From contig OZ059894.1 of NCBI GenBank assembly GCA_964057225.1, forward strand, positions 4,836,001 to 4,900,000: a DNA stretch of 64,000 bases, written 5' to 3'. Position 1 is the stretch's first letter; the number at the start of each line of letters is the position of its first letter. The notes under the pieces are model-generated. The model saw only the letters and a list, made by a program, of their open reading frames with translations. It did no database searches and had not been told where the DNA came from. The position numbers were made by a program, and so were the translations under genes. The DNA is from Auanema rhodensis (lineage: Eukaryota; Nematoda; Chromadorea; Rhabditida; Rhabditidae). Of this stretch, positions 1 through 14,400 are shown piece by piece.

Positions 1-351
1 AACATACACTAATGCATCATTTTTCAAACGATCATAACTAATTTTTGTATCAAGCGTTTTTCAATGTAGTATAGTGCATTCGATGCGGATTTTTAAGCTG
101 CGTCGATCTGTGTTATCAGATTTGCGCTAGCTTAAAAATGCACCGAGATATCAACTGATACAAGTTCACACTTATATCCTCGATTTTCACCCTGAAGAAA
201 TAATTTTTTCGTTGAATAACTTTGTCCATCGTCTTTGCCTTGAAAAAAGGATTCTAAAAACATCTACTTTTTGCTAAATTATTTTGAAATTTTTCGAAAA
301 AATTTTTGTCAAAATGTTTTTGGAAGCAGTGTTGAGTGTACATGGAAACTC
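1..351. repeat. Reference satellite monomer (351 bp)
   Basis: This is one complete unit in the phase used throughout this annotation. It is A+T-rich with A- and T-tracts near its end, including a TTTTTCGAAAAA palindrome around offset 290-301. Variable sites cluster at offsets about 47-62 (TATCAAGCG, TATTAAGCG, TATTGAGCG or TATTAAGCTTC forms) and about 205-265 (AAGAAATAAT or AAGAATTAAT; ACATTGTCC, ACATCGTCC, ACAATGTCC or ACATTGGCC; GGATTC, GGAATC or CGAATC). The stretch at about 65-200 changes little between copies. The length is close to two nucleosome repeats, which is suggestive only. Confidence 0.95.
89..139. other. Conserved interrupted inverted repeat within each monomer
   Basis: ATTTTTAAGCT (89-99) is exactly complementary to AGCTTAAAAAT (129-139), giving an 11-bp stem. 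Inside it, GCG pairs with CGC next to a one-base bulge. A 3x3 internal loop and ATCTG/CAGAT (5 bp) follow, closed by a six-base loop. The structure recurs in the monomers I read, at the same offset, with only scattered single changes (for example near 2205, 14829, 21514 and 41181). It could extrude as a cruciform or fold in a satellite transcript. Function is not shown by the sequence. Confidence 0.8.
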
Positions 352-679
352 AACATACACTAATGCATCATTTTTCAAACGATCATAACTAATTTTTGTA
401 TTAAGCTTCTCTCAATGTAGTATAGTGCATTCGATGCGGATTTTTAAGCTGCGTCGATCTGTGTTATCAGATTTGCGCTAGCTTAAAAATGCACCGAGAT
501 ATCAACTGATATAAGTTCACACTTATATCCTCGATTTTCACCCTGAAGAAATAATTTTTTCGTTGAATAACATTGTCCATCGTCTTTGCCTTGAAAAAAG
601 GAATCTAAAAACATCTACTTTTTGCTAAATTATTTTGAAATTTTTCGAAAAAATTTTTGTCAAAATGTTTTTGGAAGCA

Positions 680-707
680 ATGTTGAGTGTACATGGAAAC
701 TCAACAT
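680..707. other. Monomer-junction dyad ATGTTGAG/CTCAACAT
   Basis: ATGTTGAG (680-687) and CTCAACAT (700-707) are an exact 8-bp inverted repeat around a 12-base loop containing TGTACA. The dyad recurs at every monomer boundary. In monomers ending GCAGTGTTGAG instead of GCAATGTTGAG the outer part of the stem is weakened, leaving about 6-7 bp. The retrotransposon at 48230 entered exactly between the left arm and the loop of one copy of this dyad. Confidence 0.75.
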
Positions 708-3700
708 ACACTAATGCATCATTTTTCAAACGATCATAACTAATTTTTGTATCAAGCGTTTCTCAATGTAGTATAGTGCATTCGATGCGGATTTTTAAGC
801 TGCGTCGATCTGTGTTATCAGATTTGCGCTAGCTTAAAAATGCACCGAGATATCAACTGATATAAGTTCACACTTATATCCTCGATTTTCACCCTGAAGA
901 AATAATTTTTTCGTTGAATAACATTGTCCATCGTCTTTGCCTTGAAAAAAGGAATCTAAAAACATCTACTTTTTGCTAAATTATTATGAAATTTTTCGAA
1001 AAAATTTTTGTCAAAATGTTTTTGGAAGCAATGTTGAGTGTACATGGAAACTCAACATACACTAATGCATCATTTTTCAAACGATCATAACTAATTTTTG
1101 TATCAAGCGTTTCTCAATGTAGTATAGTGCATTCGATGCGGATTTTTAAGCTGCGTCGATCTGTGTTATCAGATTTGCGCTAGCTTAAAAATGCACCGAG
1201 ATATCAACTGATACAAGTTCACACTTATATCCTCGATTTTCACCCTGAAGAAAAATTTTTTTCGTTGAATAACATTGTCCATCGTCTTTGCCTTGAAAAA
1301 AGGAATCTAAAAAAAACTACTTTTTGCTAAAATATTTTGAAACTTTTCGAAAAAATTTTTGTCAAAATGTTTTTGGAAGCAATGTTGAGTGTACATGGAA
1401 ACTCAACATACACTAATGCATCATTTTTCAAACGATCATAACTAATTTTTGTATCAAGCGTTTCTCAATGTAGTATAGTGCATTCGATGCGGATTTTTAA
1501 GCTGCGTCGATCTGTGTTATCAGATTTGCGCTAGCTTAAAAATGCACCGAGATATCAACTGATACAAGTTCACACTTATATCCTCGATTTTCACTCTGAA
1601 GAAATAATTTTTTCGTTGAATAACATTGTCCATCGTCTTTGCCTTGAAACAAGGATTCTAAAAACATCTACTTTTTGCTAAATTATTTTGAAATTTTTCG
1701 AAAAAATTTTTGTCAAAATGTTTTTGGAAGCAATGTTGAGTGTACATGGAAACTCAACATACACTAATGCATCATTTTTCAAACGATCATAACTAATTTT
1801 TGTATCAAGCGTTTCTCAATGTAGTATAGTGCATTCGATGCGGATTTTTAAGCTGCGTCGATCTGTGTTATCAGATTTGCGCTAGCTTAAAAATGCACCG
1901 AGATATCAACTGATATAAGTTCACACTTATATCCTCGATTTTCACCCTGAAGAAATAATTTTTTCGTTGAATAACATTGTCCATCGTCTTTGCCTTGAAA
2001 AAAGGAATCTAAAAACATCTACTTTTTGCTAAATTATTTTGAAATTTTTCGAAAAAATTTTTGTCAAAATGTTTTTGGAAGCAATGTTGAGTGTACATGG
2101 AAACTCAACATACACTAATGCATCATTTTTCAAACGATCATAACTAATTTTTGTATCAAGCGTTTCTCAATGTAGTATAGTGCATTCGATGCGGATTTTT
2201 AAGTTGCGTCGATCTGTGTTATCAGATTTGCGCTAGCTTAAAAATGCACCGAGATATCAACTGATATAAGTTCACACTTATATCCTCGATTTTCACCCTG
2301 AAGAATTAATTTTTTCGTTGAATAACATTGTCTATCGTCTTTGCCTTGAGAAATGGAATCTAAAAACATCTACTTTTTGCTAAATTATTTTGAAATTTTT
2401 CGAAAAAATTTTTGTCAAAATGTTTTTGGAAGCAATGTTGAGTGTACATGGAAACTCAACATACACTAATGCATCATTTTTCAAACGATCATAACTAATT
2501 TTTGTATCAAGCGTTTCTCAATGTAGTATAGTGCATTCGATGCGGATTTTTAAGCTGCGTCGATCTGTGTTATCAGATTTGCGCTAGCTTAAAAATGCAC
2601 CGAGATATCAACTGATATAAGTTCACACATATATCCTCGATTTTCAACCTGAAGAATTAATTTTTTCGTTGAATAACATTGTCCATCGTCTTTGCCTTGA
2701 AAAATGGAATCTAAAAACAACTACTTTTTGCTAAATTATTTTGAAATTTTTCGAAAAAATTTTTGTCAAAATGTTTTTGGAAGCAGTGTTGAGTGTACAT
2801 GGAAACTCAACATACACTAATGCATCATTTTTCAAACGATCATAACTAGATTTTGTATCAAGCGTTTTTCAATGTAGTATAGTGCATTCGATGCGGATTT
2901 TTAAGCTGCGTCGATCTGTGTTATCAGATTTGCGCTAGCTTAAAAATGCACCGAGATATCAACTGATATAAGTTCACACTTATATCCTCGATTTTCACCC
3001 TGAAGAAATAATTTTTTCGTTGAATAACATTGTCCATCGTCTTTGCCTTGAAAAAAGGAATCTAAAAACATCTACTTTTTGCTAAATTATTTTGAAATTT
3101 TTCGAAAAAATTTTTGTCAAAATGTTTTTGGAAGCAATGTTGAGTGTACATGGAAACTCAACATACACTAATGCATCATTTTTCAAACGATCATAACTAG
3201 ATTTTGTATCAAGCGTTTCTCAATGTAGTATAGTGCATTCGATGCGGATTTTTAAGCTGCGTCGATCTGTGTTATCAGATTTGCGCTAGCTTAAAAATGC
3301 ACCGAGATATCAACTGATATAAGTTCACACTTATATCCTCGATTTTCACCCTGAAGAAATAATTTTTTCGTTGAATAACATTGTCCATCGTCTTTGCCTT
3401 GAAAAAAGGAATCTAAAAACATCTACTTTTTGCTAAATTATTTTGAAATTTTTCGAAAAAATTTTTGTCAAAATGTTTTTGGAAGCAATGTTGAGTGTAC
3501 ATGGAAACTCAACATACACTAATGCATCATTTTTCAAACGATCATAACTAATTTTTGTATCAAGAGTTTCTCAATGTAGTATAGTGCATTCGATGCGGAT
3601 TTTTAAGCTGCGTCGATCTGTGTTATCAGATTTGCGCTAGCTTAAAAATGCACCGAGATATCAACTGATATAAGTTCACACTTATATCCTCGATTTTCAC

Positions 3701-6700
3701 CCTGAAGAATTAATTTTTTCGTTGAATAACATTGTCTATCGTCTTTGCCTTGAGAAATGGAATCTAAAAACATCTACTTTTTGCTAAATTATTTTGAAAT
3801 TTTTCGAAAAAATTTTTGTCAAAATGTTTTTGGAAGCAATGTTGAGTGTACATGGAAACTCAACATACACTAATGCATCATTTTTCAAACGATCATAACT
3901 AATTTTTGTATCAAGCGTTTCTCAATGTAGTATAGTGCATTCGATGCGGATTTTTAAGCTGCGTCGATCTGTGTTATCAGATTTGCGCTAGCTTAAAAAT
4001 GCACCGAGATATCAACTGATATAAGTTCACACTTATATCCTCGATTTTCACCCTGAAGAAATAATTTTTTCGTTGAATAACATTGTCCATCGTCTTTGCC
4101 TTGAAAAAAGGAATCTAAAAACATCTACTTTTTGCTAAATTATTTTGAAATTTTTCGAAAAAATTTTTGTCAAAATGTTTTTGGAAGCAATGTTGAGTGT
4201 ACATGGAAACTCAACATACACTAATGCATCATTTTTCAAACGATCATAACTAATTTTTGTATCAAGCGTTTCTCAATGTAGTATAGTGCATTCGATGCGG
4301 ATTTTTAAGCTGCGTCGATCTGTGTTATCAGATTTGCGCTAGCTTAAAAATGCACCGAGATATCAACTGATATAAGTTCACACTTATATCCTCGATTTTC
4401 ACCCTGAAGAATTAATTTTTTCGTTGAATAACATTGTCCATCGTCTTTGCCTTGAAAAATGGAATCTAAAAACATCTACTTTTTGCTAAATTATTTTGAA
4501 ATTTTTCGAAAAAATTTTTGTCAAAATGTTTTTGGAAGCAATGTTGAGTGTACATGGAAACTCAACATACACTAATGCATCATTTTTCAAACGATCATAA
4601 CTAATTTTTGTATTAAGCGTTTTTCAATGTAGTATAGTGCATTCGATGCGGATTTTTAAGCTGCGTCGATCTGTGTTATCAGATTTGCGCTAGCTTAAAA
4701 ATGCACCGAGATATCAACTGATATAAGTTCACACTTATATCCTCGATTTTCATCCTGAAGAATTAATTTTTTCGTTGAATAACATTGTCCATCGTCTTTG
4801 CCTTGAAAAATCGAATCTAAAAACATCTACTTTTCGCTAAATTATTTTGAAATTTTTCGAAAAAATTTTTGTCAAAATGTTTTTGGAAGCAATGTTGAGT
4901 GTACATGGAAACTCAACATACACTAATGCATCATTTTTCAAACGATCATAACTAATTTTTGTATCAAGCGTTTTTCAATGTAGTATAGTGCATTCGATGC
5001 GGATTTTTAAGCTGCGTCGATCTGTGTTATCAGATTTGCGCTAGCTTAAAAATGCACCGAGATATCAACTGATACAAGTTCACACTTATATCCTCGATTT
5101 TCACCCTGAAGAAATAATTTTTTCGTTGAATAACTTTGTCCATCGTCTTTGCCTTGAAAAAAGGATTCTAAAAACATCTACTTTTTGCTAAATTATTTTG
5201 AAATTTTTCGAAAAAATTTTTGTCAAAATGTTTTTGGAAGCAGTGTTGAGTGTACATGGAAACTCAACATACACTAATGCATCATTTTTCAAACGATCAT
5301 AACTAATTTTTGTATTAAGCTTCTCTCAATGTAGTATAGTGCATTCGATGCGGATTTTTAAGCTGCGTCGATCTGTGTTATCAGATTTGCGCTAGCTTAA
5401 AAATGCACCGAGATATCAACTGATATAAGTTCACACTTATATCCTCGATTTTCACCCTGAAGAAATAATTTTTTCGTTGAATAACATTGTCCATCGTCTT
5501 TGCCTTGAAAAAAGGAATCTAAAAACATCTACTTTTTGCTAAATTATTTTGAAATTTTTCGAAAAAATTTTTGTCAAAATGTTTTTGGAAGCAATGTTGA
5601 GTGTACATGGAAACTCAACATACACTAATGCATCATTTTTCAAACGATCATAACTAATTTTTGTATCAAGCGTTTCTCAATGTAGTATAGTGCATTCGAT
5701 GCGGATTTTTAAGCTGCGTCGATCTGTGTTATCAGATTTGCGCTAGCTTAAAAATGCACCGAGATATCAACTGATATAAGTTCACACTTATATCCTCGAT
5801 TTTCACCCTGAAGAAATAATTTTTTCGTTGAATAACATTGTCCATCGTCTTTGCCTTGAAAAATCGAATCTAAAAACATCTACTTTTCGCTAAATTATTT
5901 TGAAATTTTTCGAAAAAATTTTTGTCAAAATGTTTTTGGAAGCAATGTTGAGTGTACATGGAAACTCAACATACACTAATGCATCATTTTTCAAACGATC
6001 ATAACTAATTTTTGTATCAAGCGTTTTTCAATGTAGTATAGTGCATTCGATGCGGATTTTTAAGCTGCGTCGATCTGTGTTATCAGATTTGCGCTAGCTT
6101 AAAAATGCACCGAGATATCAACTGATACAAGTTCACACTTATATCCTCGATTTTCACCCTGAAGAAATAATTTTTTCGTTGAATAACTTTGTCCATCGTC
6201 TTTGCCTTGAAAAAAGGATTCTAAAAACATCTACTTTTTGCTAAATTATTTTGAAATTTTTCGAAAAAATTTTTGTCAAAATGTTTTTGGAAGCAGTGTT
6301 GAGTGTACATGGAAACTCAACATACACTAATGCATCATTTTTCAAACGATCATAACTAATTTTTGTATTAAGCTTCTCTCAATGTAGTATAGTGCATTCG
6401 ATGCGGATTTTTAAGCTGCGTCGATCTGTGTTATCAGATTTGCGCTAGCTTAAAAATGCACCGAGATATCAACTGATATAAGTTCACACTTATATCCTCG
6501 ATTTTCACCCTGAAGAAATAATTTTTTCGTTGAATAACATTGTCCATCGTCTTTGCCTTGAAAAAAGGAATCTAAAAACATCTACTTTTTGCTAAATTAT
6601 TTTGAAATTTTTCGAAAAAATTTTTGTCAAAATGTTTTTGGAAGCAATGTTGAGTGTACATGGAAACTCAACATACACTAATGCATCATTTTTCAAACGA

Positions 6701-9700
6701 TCATAACTAATTTTTGTATCAAGCGTTTCTCAATGTAGTATAGTGCATTCGATGCGGATTTTTAAGCTGCGTCGATCTGTGTTATCAGATTTGCGCTAGC
6801 TTAAAAATGCACCGAGATATCAACTGATATAAGTTCACACTTATATCCTCGATTTTCACCCTGAAGAAATAATTTTTTCGTTGAATAACATTGTCCATCG
6901 TCTTTGCCTTGAAAAAAGGATTCTAAAAACATCTACTTTTTGCTAAATTATTTTGAAATTTTTCGAAAAAATTTTTGTCAAAATGTTTTTGGAAGCAGTG
7001 TTGAGTGTACATGGAAACTCAACATACACTAATGCATCATTTTTCAAACGATCATAACTAATTTTTGTATCAAGCGTTTCTCAATGTAGTATAGTGCATT
7101 CGATGCGGATTTTTAAGCTGCGTCGATCTGTGTTATCAGATTTGCGCTAGCTTAAAAATGCACCGAGATATCAACTGATATAAGTTCACACTTATATCCT
7201 CGATTTTCACCCTGAAGAATTAATTTTTTCGTTGAATAACATTGTCTATCGTCTTTGCCTTGAAAAATGGAATCCAAAAACATCTACTTTTTGCTAAATT
7301 ATTTTGAAATTTTTCGAAAAAATTTTTGTCAAAATGTTTTTGGAAGCAATGTTGAGTGTACATGGAAACTCAACATACATTAATGCATCATTTTTCAAAC
7401 GATCATAACTAATTTTTGTATCAAGCGTTTCTCAATGTAGTATAGTGCATTCGATGCGGATTTTTAAGCTGCGTCGATCTGTGTTATCAGATTTGCGCTA
7501 GCTTAAAAATGCACCGAGATATCAACTGATATAAGTTCACACTTATATCCTCCATTTTCACCCTGAAGAAATAATTTTTTCGTTGAATAACATTGTCCAT
7601 CGTCTTTGCCTTGAAGAAAGGAATCTAAAAACATCTACTTTTTGCTAAATTATTTTGAAATTTCTCGAAAAAATTTTTGTCAAAATGTTTTTGGAAGCAA
7701 TGTTGAGTGTACATGGAAACTCAACATAAACTAATGCATCATTTTTCAAACGATCATAACTAATTTTTGTATCAAGCGTTTCTCAATGTAGTATAGTGCA
7801 TTCGATGCGGATTTTTAAGCTGCGTCGATCTGTGTTATCAGATTTGCGCTAGCTTAAAAATGCACCGAGATATCAACTGATATAAGTTCACACTTATATC
7901 CTCGATTTTCACCCTGAAGAATTAATTTTTTCGTTGAATAACATTGTCCATCGTCTTTGCCTTGAAAAATGGAATCTAAAAACATCTACTTTTTGCTAAA
8001 TTATTTTGAAATTTTTCGAAAAAATTTTTGTCAAAATGTTTTTGGAAGCAATGTTGAGTGTACATGGAAACTCAACATACACTAATGCATCATTTTTCAA
8101 ACGATCATAACTAATTTTTGTATTAAGCGTTTTTCAATGTAGTATAGTGCATTCGATGCGGATTTTTAAGCTGCGTCGATCTGTGTTATCAGATTTGCGC
8201 TAGCTTAAAAATGCACCGAGATATCAACTGATATAAGTTCACACTTATATCCTCGATTTTCATCCTGAAGAATTAATTTTTTCGTTGAATAACATTGTCC
8301 ATCGTCTTTGCCTTGAAAAATCGAATCTAAAAACATCTACTTTTCGCTAAATTATTTTGAAATTTTTCGAAAAAATTTTTGTCAAAATGTTTTTGGAAGC
8401 AATGTTGAGTGTACATGGAAACTCAACATACACTAATGCATCATTTTTCAAACGATCATAACTAATTTTTGTATCAAGCGTTTTTCAATGTAGTATAGTG
8501 CATTCGATGCGGATTTTTAAGCTGCGTCGATCTGTGTTATCAGATTTGCGCTAGCTTAAAAATGCACCGAGATATCAACTGATACAAGTTCACACTTATA
8601 TCTTCGATTTTCACCCTGAAGAAATAATTTTTTCGTTGAATAACATTGTCCATCGTCTTTGCCTTGAAAAAAGGATTCTAAAAACATCTACTTTTTGCTA
8701 AATTATTTTGAAATTTTTCGAAAAAATTTTTGTCAAAATGTTTTTGGAAGCAATGTTGAGTGTACATGGAAACTCAACATACACTAATGCATCATTTTTC
8801 AAACGATCATAACTAATTTTTGTATCAAGCGTTTTTCAATGTAGTATAGTGCATTCGATGCGGATTTTTAAGCTGCGTCGATCTGTGTTATCAGATTTGC
8901 GCTAGCTTAAAAATGCACCGAGATATCAACTGATACAAGTTCACACTTATATCTTCGATTTTCACCCTGAAGAAATAATTTTTTCGTTGAATAACATTGT
9001 CCATCGTCTTTGCCTTGAAAAAAGGATTCTAAAAACATCTACTTTTTGCTAAATTATTTTGAAATTTTTCGAAAAAATTTTTGTCAAAATGTTTTTGGAA
9101 GCAGTGTTGAGTGTACATGGAAACTCAACATACACTAATGCATCATTTTTCAAACGATCATAACTAATTTTTGTATTAAGCTTCTCTCAATGTAGTATAG
9201 TGCATTCGATGCGGATTTTTAAGCTGCGTCGATCTGTGTTATCAGATTTGCGCTAGCTTAAAAATGCACCGAGATATCAACTGATATAAGTTCACACTTA
9301 TATCCTCGATTTTCACCCTGAAGAATTAATTTTTTCGTTGAATAACATTGTCTATCGTCTTTGCCTTGAAAAATGGAATCCAAAAACATCTACTTTTTGC
9401 TAAATTATTTTGAAATTTTTCGAAAAAATTTTTGTCAAAATGTTTTTGGAAGCAATGTTGAGTGTACATGGAAACTCAACATACATTAATGCATCATTTT
9501 TCAAACGATCATAACTAATTTTTGTATTAAGCGTTTCTCAATGTAGTATAGTGCATTCGATGCGGATTTTTAAGCTGCGTCGATCTGTGTTATCAGATTT
9601 GCGCTAGCTTAAAAATGCACCGAGATATCAACTGATATAAGTTCACACTTATATCCTCGATTTTCACCCTGAAGAATTAATTTTTTCGTTGAATAACATT

Positions 9701-11439
9701 GTCCATCGTCTTTGCCTTGAAAAATGGAATCTAAAAACATCTACTTTTTGCTAAATTATTTTGAAATTTTTCGAAAAAATTTTTGTCAAAATGTTTTTGG
9801 AAGCAATGTTGAGTGTACATGGAAACTCAACATACACTAATGCATCATTTTTCAAACGATCATAACTAATTTTTGTATTAAGCGTTTTTCAATGTAGTAT
9901 AGTGCATTCGATGCGGATTTTTAAGCTGCGTCGATCTGTGTTATCAGATTTGCGCTAGCTTAAAAATGCACCGAGATATCAACTGATATAAGTTCACACT
10001 TATATCCTCGATTTTCATCCTGAAGAATTAATTTTTTCGTTGAATAACATTGTCCATCGTCTTTGCCTTGAAAAATCGAATCTAAAAACATCTACTTTTC
10101 GCTAAATTATTTTGAAATTTTTCGAAAAAATTTTTGTCAAAATGTTTTTGGAAGCAATGTTGAGTGTACATGGAAACTCAACATACACTAATGCATCATT
10201 TTTCAAACGATCATAACTAATTTTTGTATCAAGCGTTTTTCAATGTAGTATAGTGCATTCGATGCGGATTTTTAAGCTGCGTCGATCTGTGTTATCAGAT
10301 TTGCGCTAGCTTAAAAATGCACCGAGATATCAACTGATACAAGTTCACACTTATATCCTCGATTTTCACCCTGAAGAAATAATTTTTTCGTTGAATAACA
10401 TTGTCCATCGTCTTTGCCTTGAAAAAAGGATTCTAAAAACATCTACTTTTTGCTAAATTATTTTGAAATTTTTCGAAAAAATTTTTGTCAAAATGTTTTT
10501 GGAAGCAGTGTTGAGTGTACATGGAAACTCAACATACACTAATGCATCATTTTTCAAACGATCATAACTAATTTTTGTATTAAGGTTCTCTCAATGTAGT
10601 ATAGTGCATTCGATGCGGATTTTTAAGCTGCGTCGATCTGTGTTATCAGATTTGCGCTAGCTTAAAAATGCACCGAGATATCAACTGATATAAGTTCACA
10701 CTTATATCCTCGATTTTCACCCTGAAGAAATAATTTTTTCGTTGAATAACATTGTCCATCGTCTTTGCCTTGAAAAAAGGAATCTAAAATATCTACTTTT
10801 TGCTAAATTATTTTGAAATTTTTCGAAAAAATTTTTGTCAAAATGTTTTTGGAAGCAATGTTGAGTGTACATGGAAACTCAACATACACTAATGCATCAT
10901 TTTTCAAACGATCATAACTAATTTTTGTATCAAGCGTTTCTCAATGTAGTATAGTGCATTCGATGCGGATTTTTAAGCTGCGTCGATCTGTGTTATCAGA
11001 TTTGCGCTAGCTTAAAAATGCACCGAGATATCAACTGATATAAGTTCACACTTATATCCTCGATTTTCACCCTGAAGAATTAATTTTTTCGTTGAATAAC
11101 ATTGTCCATCGTCTTTGCCTTGAAAAATGGAATCTAAAAACATCTACTTTTTGCTAAATTATTTTGAAATTTTTCGAAAAAATTTTTGTCAAAATGTTTT
11201 TGGAAGCAATGTTGAGTGTACATGGAAACTCAACATACACTAATGCATCATTTTTCAAACGATCATAACTAATTTTTGTATTAAGCGTTTTTCAATGTAG
11301 TATAGTGCATTCGATGCGGATTTTTAAGCTGCGTCGATCTGTGTTATCAGATTTGCGCTAGCTTAAAAATGCACCGAGATATCAACTGATACAAGTTCAC
11401 ACTTATATCCTCGATTTTCACCCTGAAGAAATAATTTTT

Positions 11440-14400
11440 TCGTTGAATAACATTGTCCATCGTCTTTGCCTTGAAAAAAGGATTCTAAAAACATCTACTT
11501 TTTGCTAAATTATTTTGAAATTTTTCGAAAAAATTTTTGTCAAAATGTTTTTGGAAGCAGTGTTGAGTGTACATGGAAACTCAACATACACTAATGCATC
11601 ATTTTTCAAACGATCATAACTAATTTTTGTTTTAAGCTTCTCTCAATGTAGTATAGTGCATTCGATGCGGATTTTTAAGCTGCGTCGATCTGTGTTATCA
11701 GATTTGCGCTAGCTTAAAAATGCACCGAGATATCAACTGATATAAGTTCACACTTATATCCTCGATTTTCACCCTGAAGAAATAATTTTTTCGTTGAATA
11801 ACATTGTCCATCGTCTTTGCCTTGAAAAAAGGAATCTAAAAACATCTACTTTTTGCTAAATTATTTTGAAATTTTTCGAAAAACTTTTTGTCAAAATGTT
11901 TTTGGAAGCAATGTTGAGTGTACATGGAAACTCAACATACACTAATGCATCATTTTTCAAACGATCATAACTAATTTTTGTATCAAGCGTTTCTCAATGT
12001 AGTATAGTGCATTCGATGCGGATTTTTAAGCTGCGTCGATCTGTGTTATCAGATTTGCGCTAGCTTAAAAATGCACCGAGATATCAACTGATATAAGTTC
12101 ACACTTATATCCTCGATTTTCACCCTGAAGAATTAATTTTTTCGTTGAATAACATTGTCCATCGTCTTTCCCTTGAAAAATGGAATCTAAAAACATCTAC
12201 TTTTTGCTAAATTATTTTGAAATTTTTCGAAAAAATTTTTGTCAAAATGTTTTTGGAAGCAATGTTGAGTGTACATGGTAACTCAACATACACTAATGCA
12301 TCATTTTTCAAACGATCATAACTAATTTTTGTATTAAGCGTTTTTCAATGTAGTATAGTGCATTCGATGCGGATTTTTAAGCTGCGTCGATCTGTGTTAT
12401 CAGATTTGCGCTAGCTTAAAAATGCACCGAGATATCAACTGATATAAGTTCACACTTATATCCTCGATTTTCATCCTGAAGAATTAATTTTTTCGTTGAA
12501 TAACATTGTCCATCGTCTTTGCCTTAAAAAATCGAATCTAAAAACATCTACTTTTCGCTAAATTATTTTGAAATTTTTCGAAAAAATTTTTGTCAAAATG
12601 TTTTTGGAAGCAATGTTGAGTGTACATGGAAACTCAACATACACTAATGCATCATTTTTCAAACGATCATAACTAATTTTTGTATCAAGCGTTTTTCAAT
12701 GTAGTATAGTGCATTCGATGCGGATTTTTAAGCTGCGTCGATCTGTGTTATCAGATTTGCGCTAGCTTAAAAATGCACCGAGATATCAACTGATACAAGT
12801 TCACACTTATATCCTCGATTTTCACCCTGAAGAAATAATTTTTTCGTTGAATAACATTGTCCATCGTCTTTGCCTTAAAAAAAGGATTCTAAAAACATCT
12901 ATTTTTTGCTAAATTATTTTGAAATTTTTCGAAAAAATTTTTGTCAAAATGTTTTTGGAAGCAATGTTGAGTGTACATGGAAACTCAACATACACTAATG
13001 CATCATTTTTCAAACGATCATAAGTAATTTTTGTTTTAAGCGTTTCTCAATGTAGTATAGTGCATTTGATGCGGATTTTTAAGCTGCGTCGATCTGTGTT
13101 ATCAGATTTGCGCTAGCTTAAAAATGCACCGAGATATCAACTGATATAAGTTCACACTTATATCCTCGATTTTCACCCTGAAGAATTAATTTTTTTGTTG
13201 AATAACATTGTCCATCGTCTTTGCCTTGTAAAAAGGAATCTAAAAACATCTACTTTTTGCTAAATTATTTTGAAATTTTTCGAAAAAATTTTTGTCAAAA
13301 TGTTTTTGGAAGCAGTGTTGAGTGTACATGGAAACTCAACATACACTAATGCATCATTTTTCAAACGATCATAACTAATTTTTGTATTAAGCGTTTCTCA
13401 ATGTAGTATAGTGCATTCGATGCGGATTTTTAAGCTGCGTCGATCTGTGTTATCAGATTTGCGCTAGCTTGAAAATGCACCGAGATATCAACAGATATAA
13501 GTTCACACTTATATCCTCGATTTTCACCCTGAAGAATTATTTTTTTCGTTGAATAACATTGTCCATCGTCTTTGCCTTGAAAAAAGGAATCTAAAAACAT
13601 CTACTTTTTGCTAAATTATTCTGAAATTTTTCGAAAAAATTTTTGTCAAAATGTTTTTGGAAGCAATGTTGAGTGTACATGGAAACTCAACATACACTAA
13701 TGCATCATTTTTCAAACGATCATAACTAATTTTTGTAATAAGCGTTTCTCAATGTAGTTTAGTGCATTCGATGCGGATTTTTAAGCTGCGTCGATCTGTG
13801 TTATCAGATTTGCGCTAGCTTAAAAATGCACCGAGATATCAACTGATATAAGTTCACACTTATATCCTCGATTTTCATCCTGAAGAATTAATTTTTTTGT
13901 TGAATAACATTGTCCATCGTCTTTGCCTTGAAAAAAGGATTCTGAAAACATCTACTTTTTGCTAAATTATTTTGAAATTTTTTGAAAAAATTTTTGTCAA
14001 AATGTTTTTGGAAGCAGTGTTGAGTGTACATGGAAACTCAACATACACTAATGCATCATTTTTCAAACGATCATAACTAATTTTTGTATTAAGCTTCTCT
14101 CAATGTAGTATAGTGCATTCGATGCGGATTTTTAAGCTGCGTCGATCTGTGTTATCAGATTTGCGCTAGCTTGAAAATGCACCGAGATATCAACTGATAT
14201 AAGTTCACACTTATATCCTCGATTTTCACCCTGAAGAATTAATTTTTTCGTTGAATAACAATGTCCATCGTCTTCGCCTTGAAAAAAGGAATCTAAAAAC
14301 ATTTTCTTTTTGCTAAATTATTTTGAAATTTCTCGAAAAAATTTTTGTCAAAATGTTTTTGGAAGCAATGTTGAGTGTACATGGAAACTCAACATACACT

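Larger units (their letters stand above)
1..11440. repeat. Satellite zone 1: mixed monomers with a recurring three-monomer cassette
   Basis: Most units here carry TATCAAGCGTTTCTC and either AAGAAATAAT or AAGAATTAAT. A cassette recurs: a unit with CATCCTGAAGAATT and TCGAATC, then one with GATACAAG and GGATTC, then one with TATTAAGCTTCTC. The last marker occurs at 399, 5313, 6366, 9174 and 10578 (as TATTAAGGTTCTC at the last). These spacings are exactly 14, 3, 8 and 4 monomers. Bases 1 to about 936 match 4915 to about 5850 closely. The recurring 1-bp deletion is absent from this zone. Confidence 0.8.

Noticed and set aside
213-230. CENP-B box
   Set aside because: TTTCGTTGAATAAC matches only the first half of the box. 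The required CGGG end is absent in all monomers I read.
192-270. Hammerhead ribozyme in the satellite
   Set aside because: CTGAAGA fits the CUGANGA core and a later GAAA exists, but about 42 nt separate them, the flanks do not form stem II, and no properly placed cleavage site with stems I and III is seen.
1-351. Monomer as an ancestral dimer of about 175 bp
   Set aside because: The length would fit, but I see no convincing similarity between the two halves.
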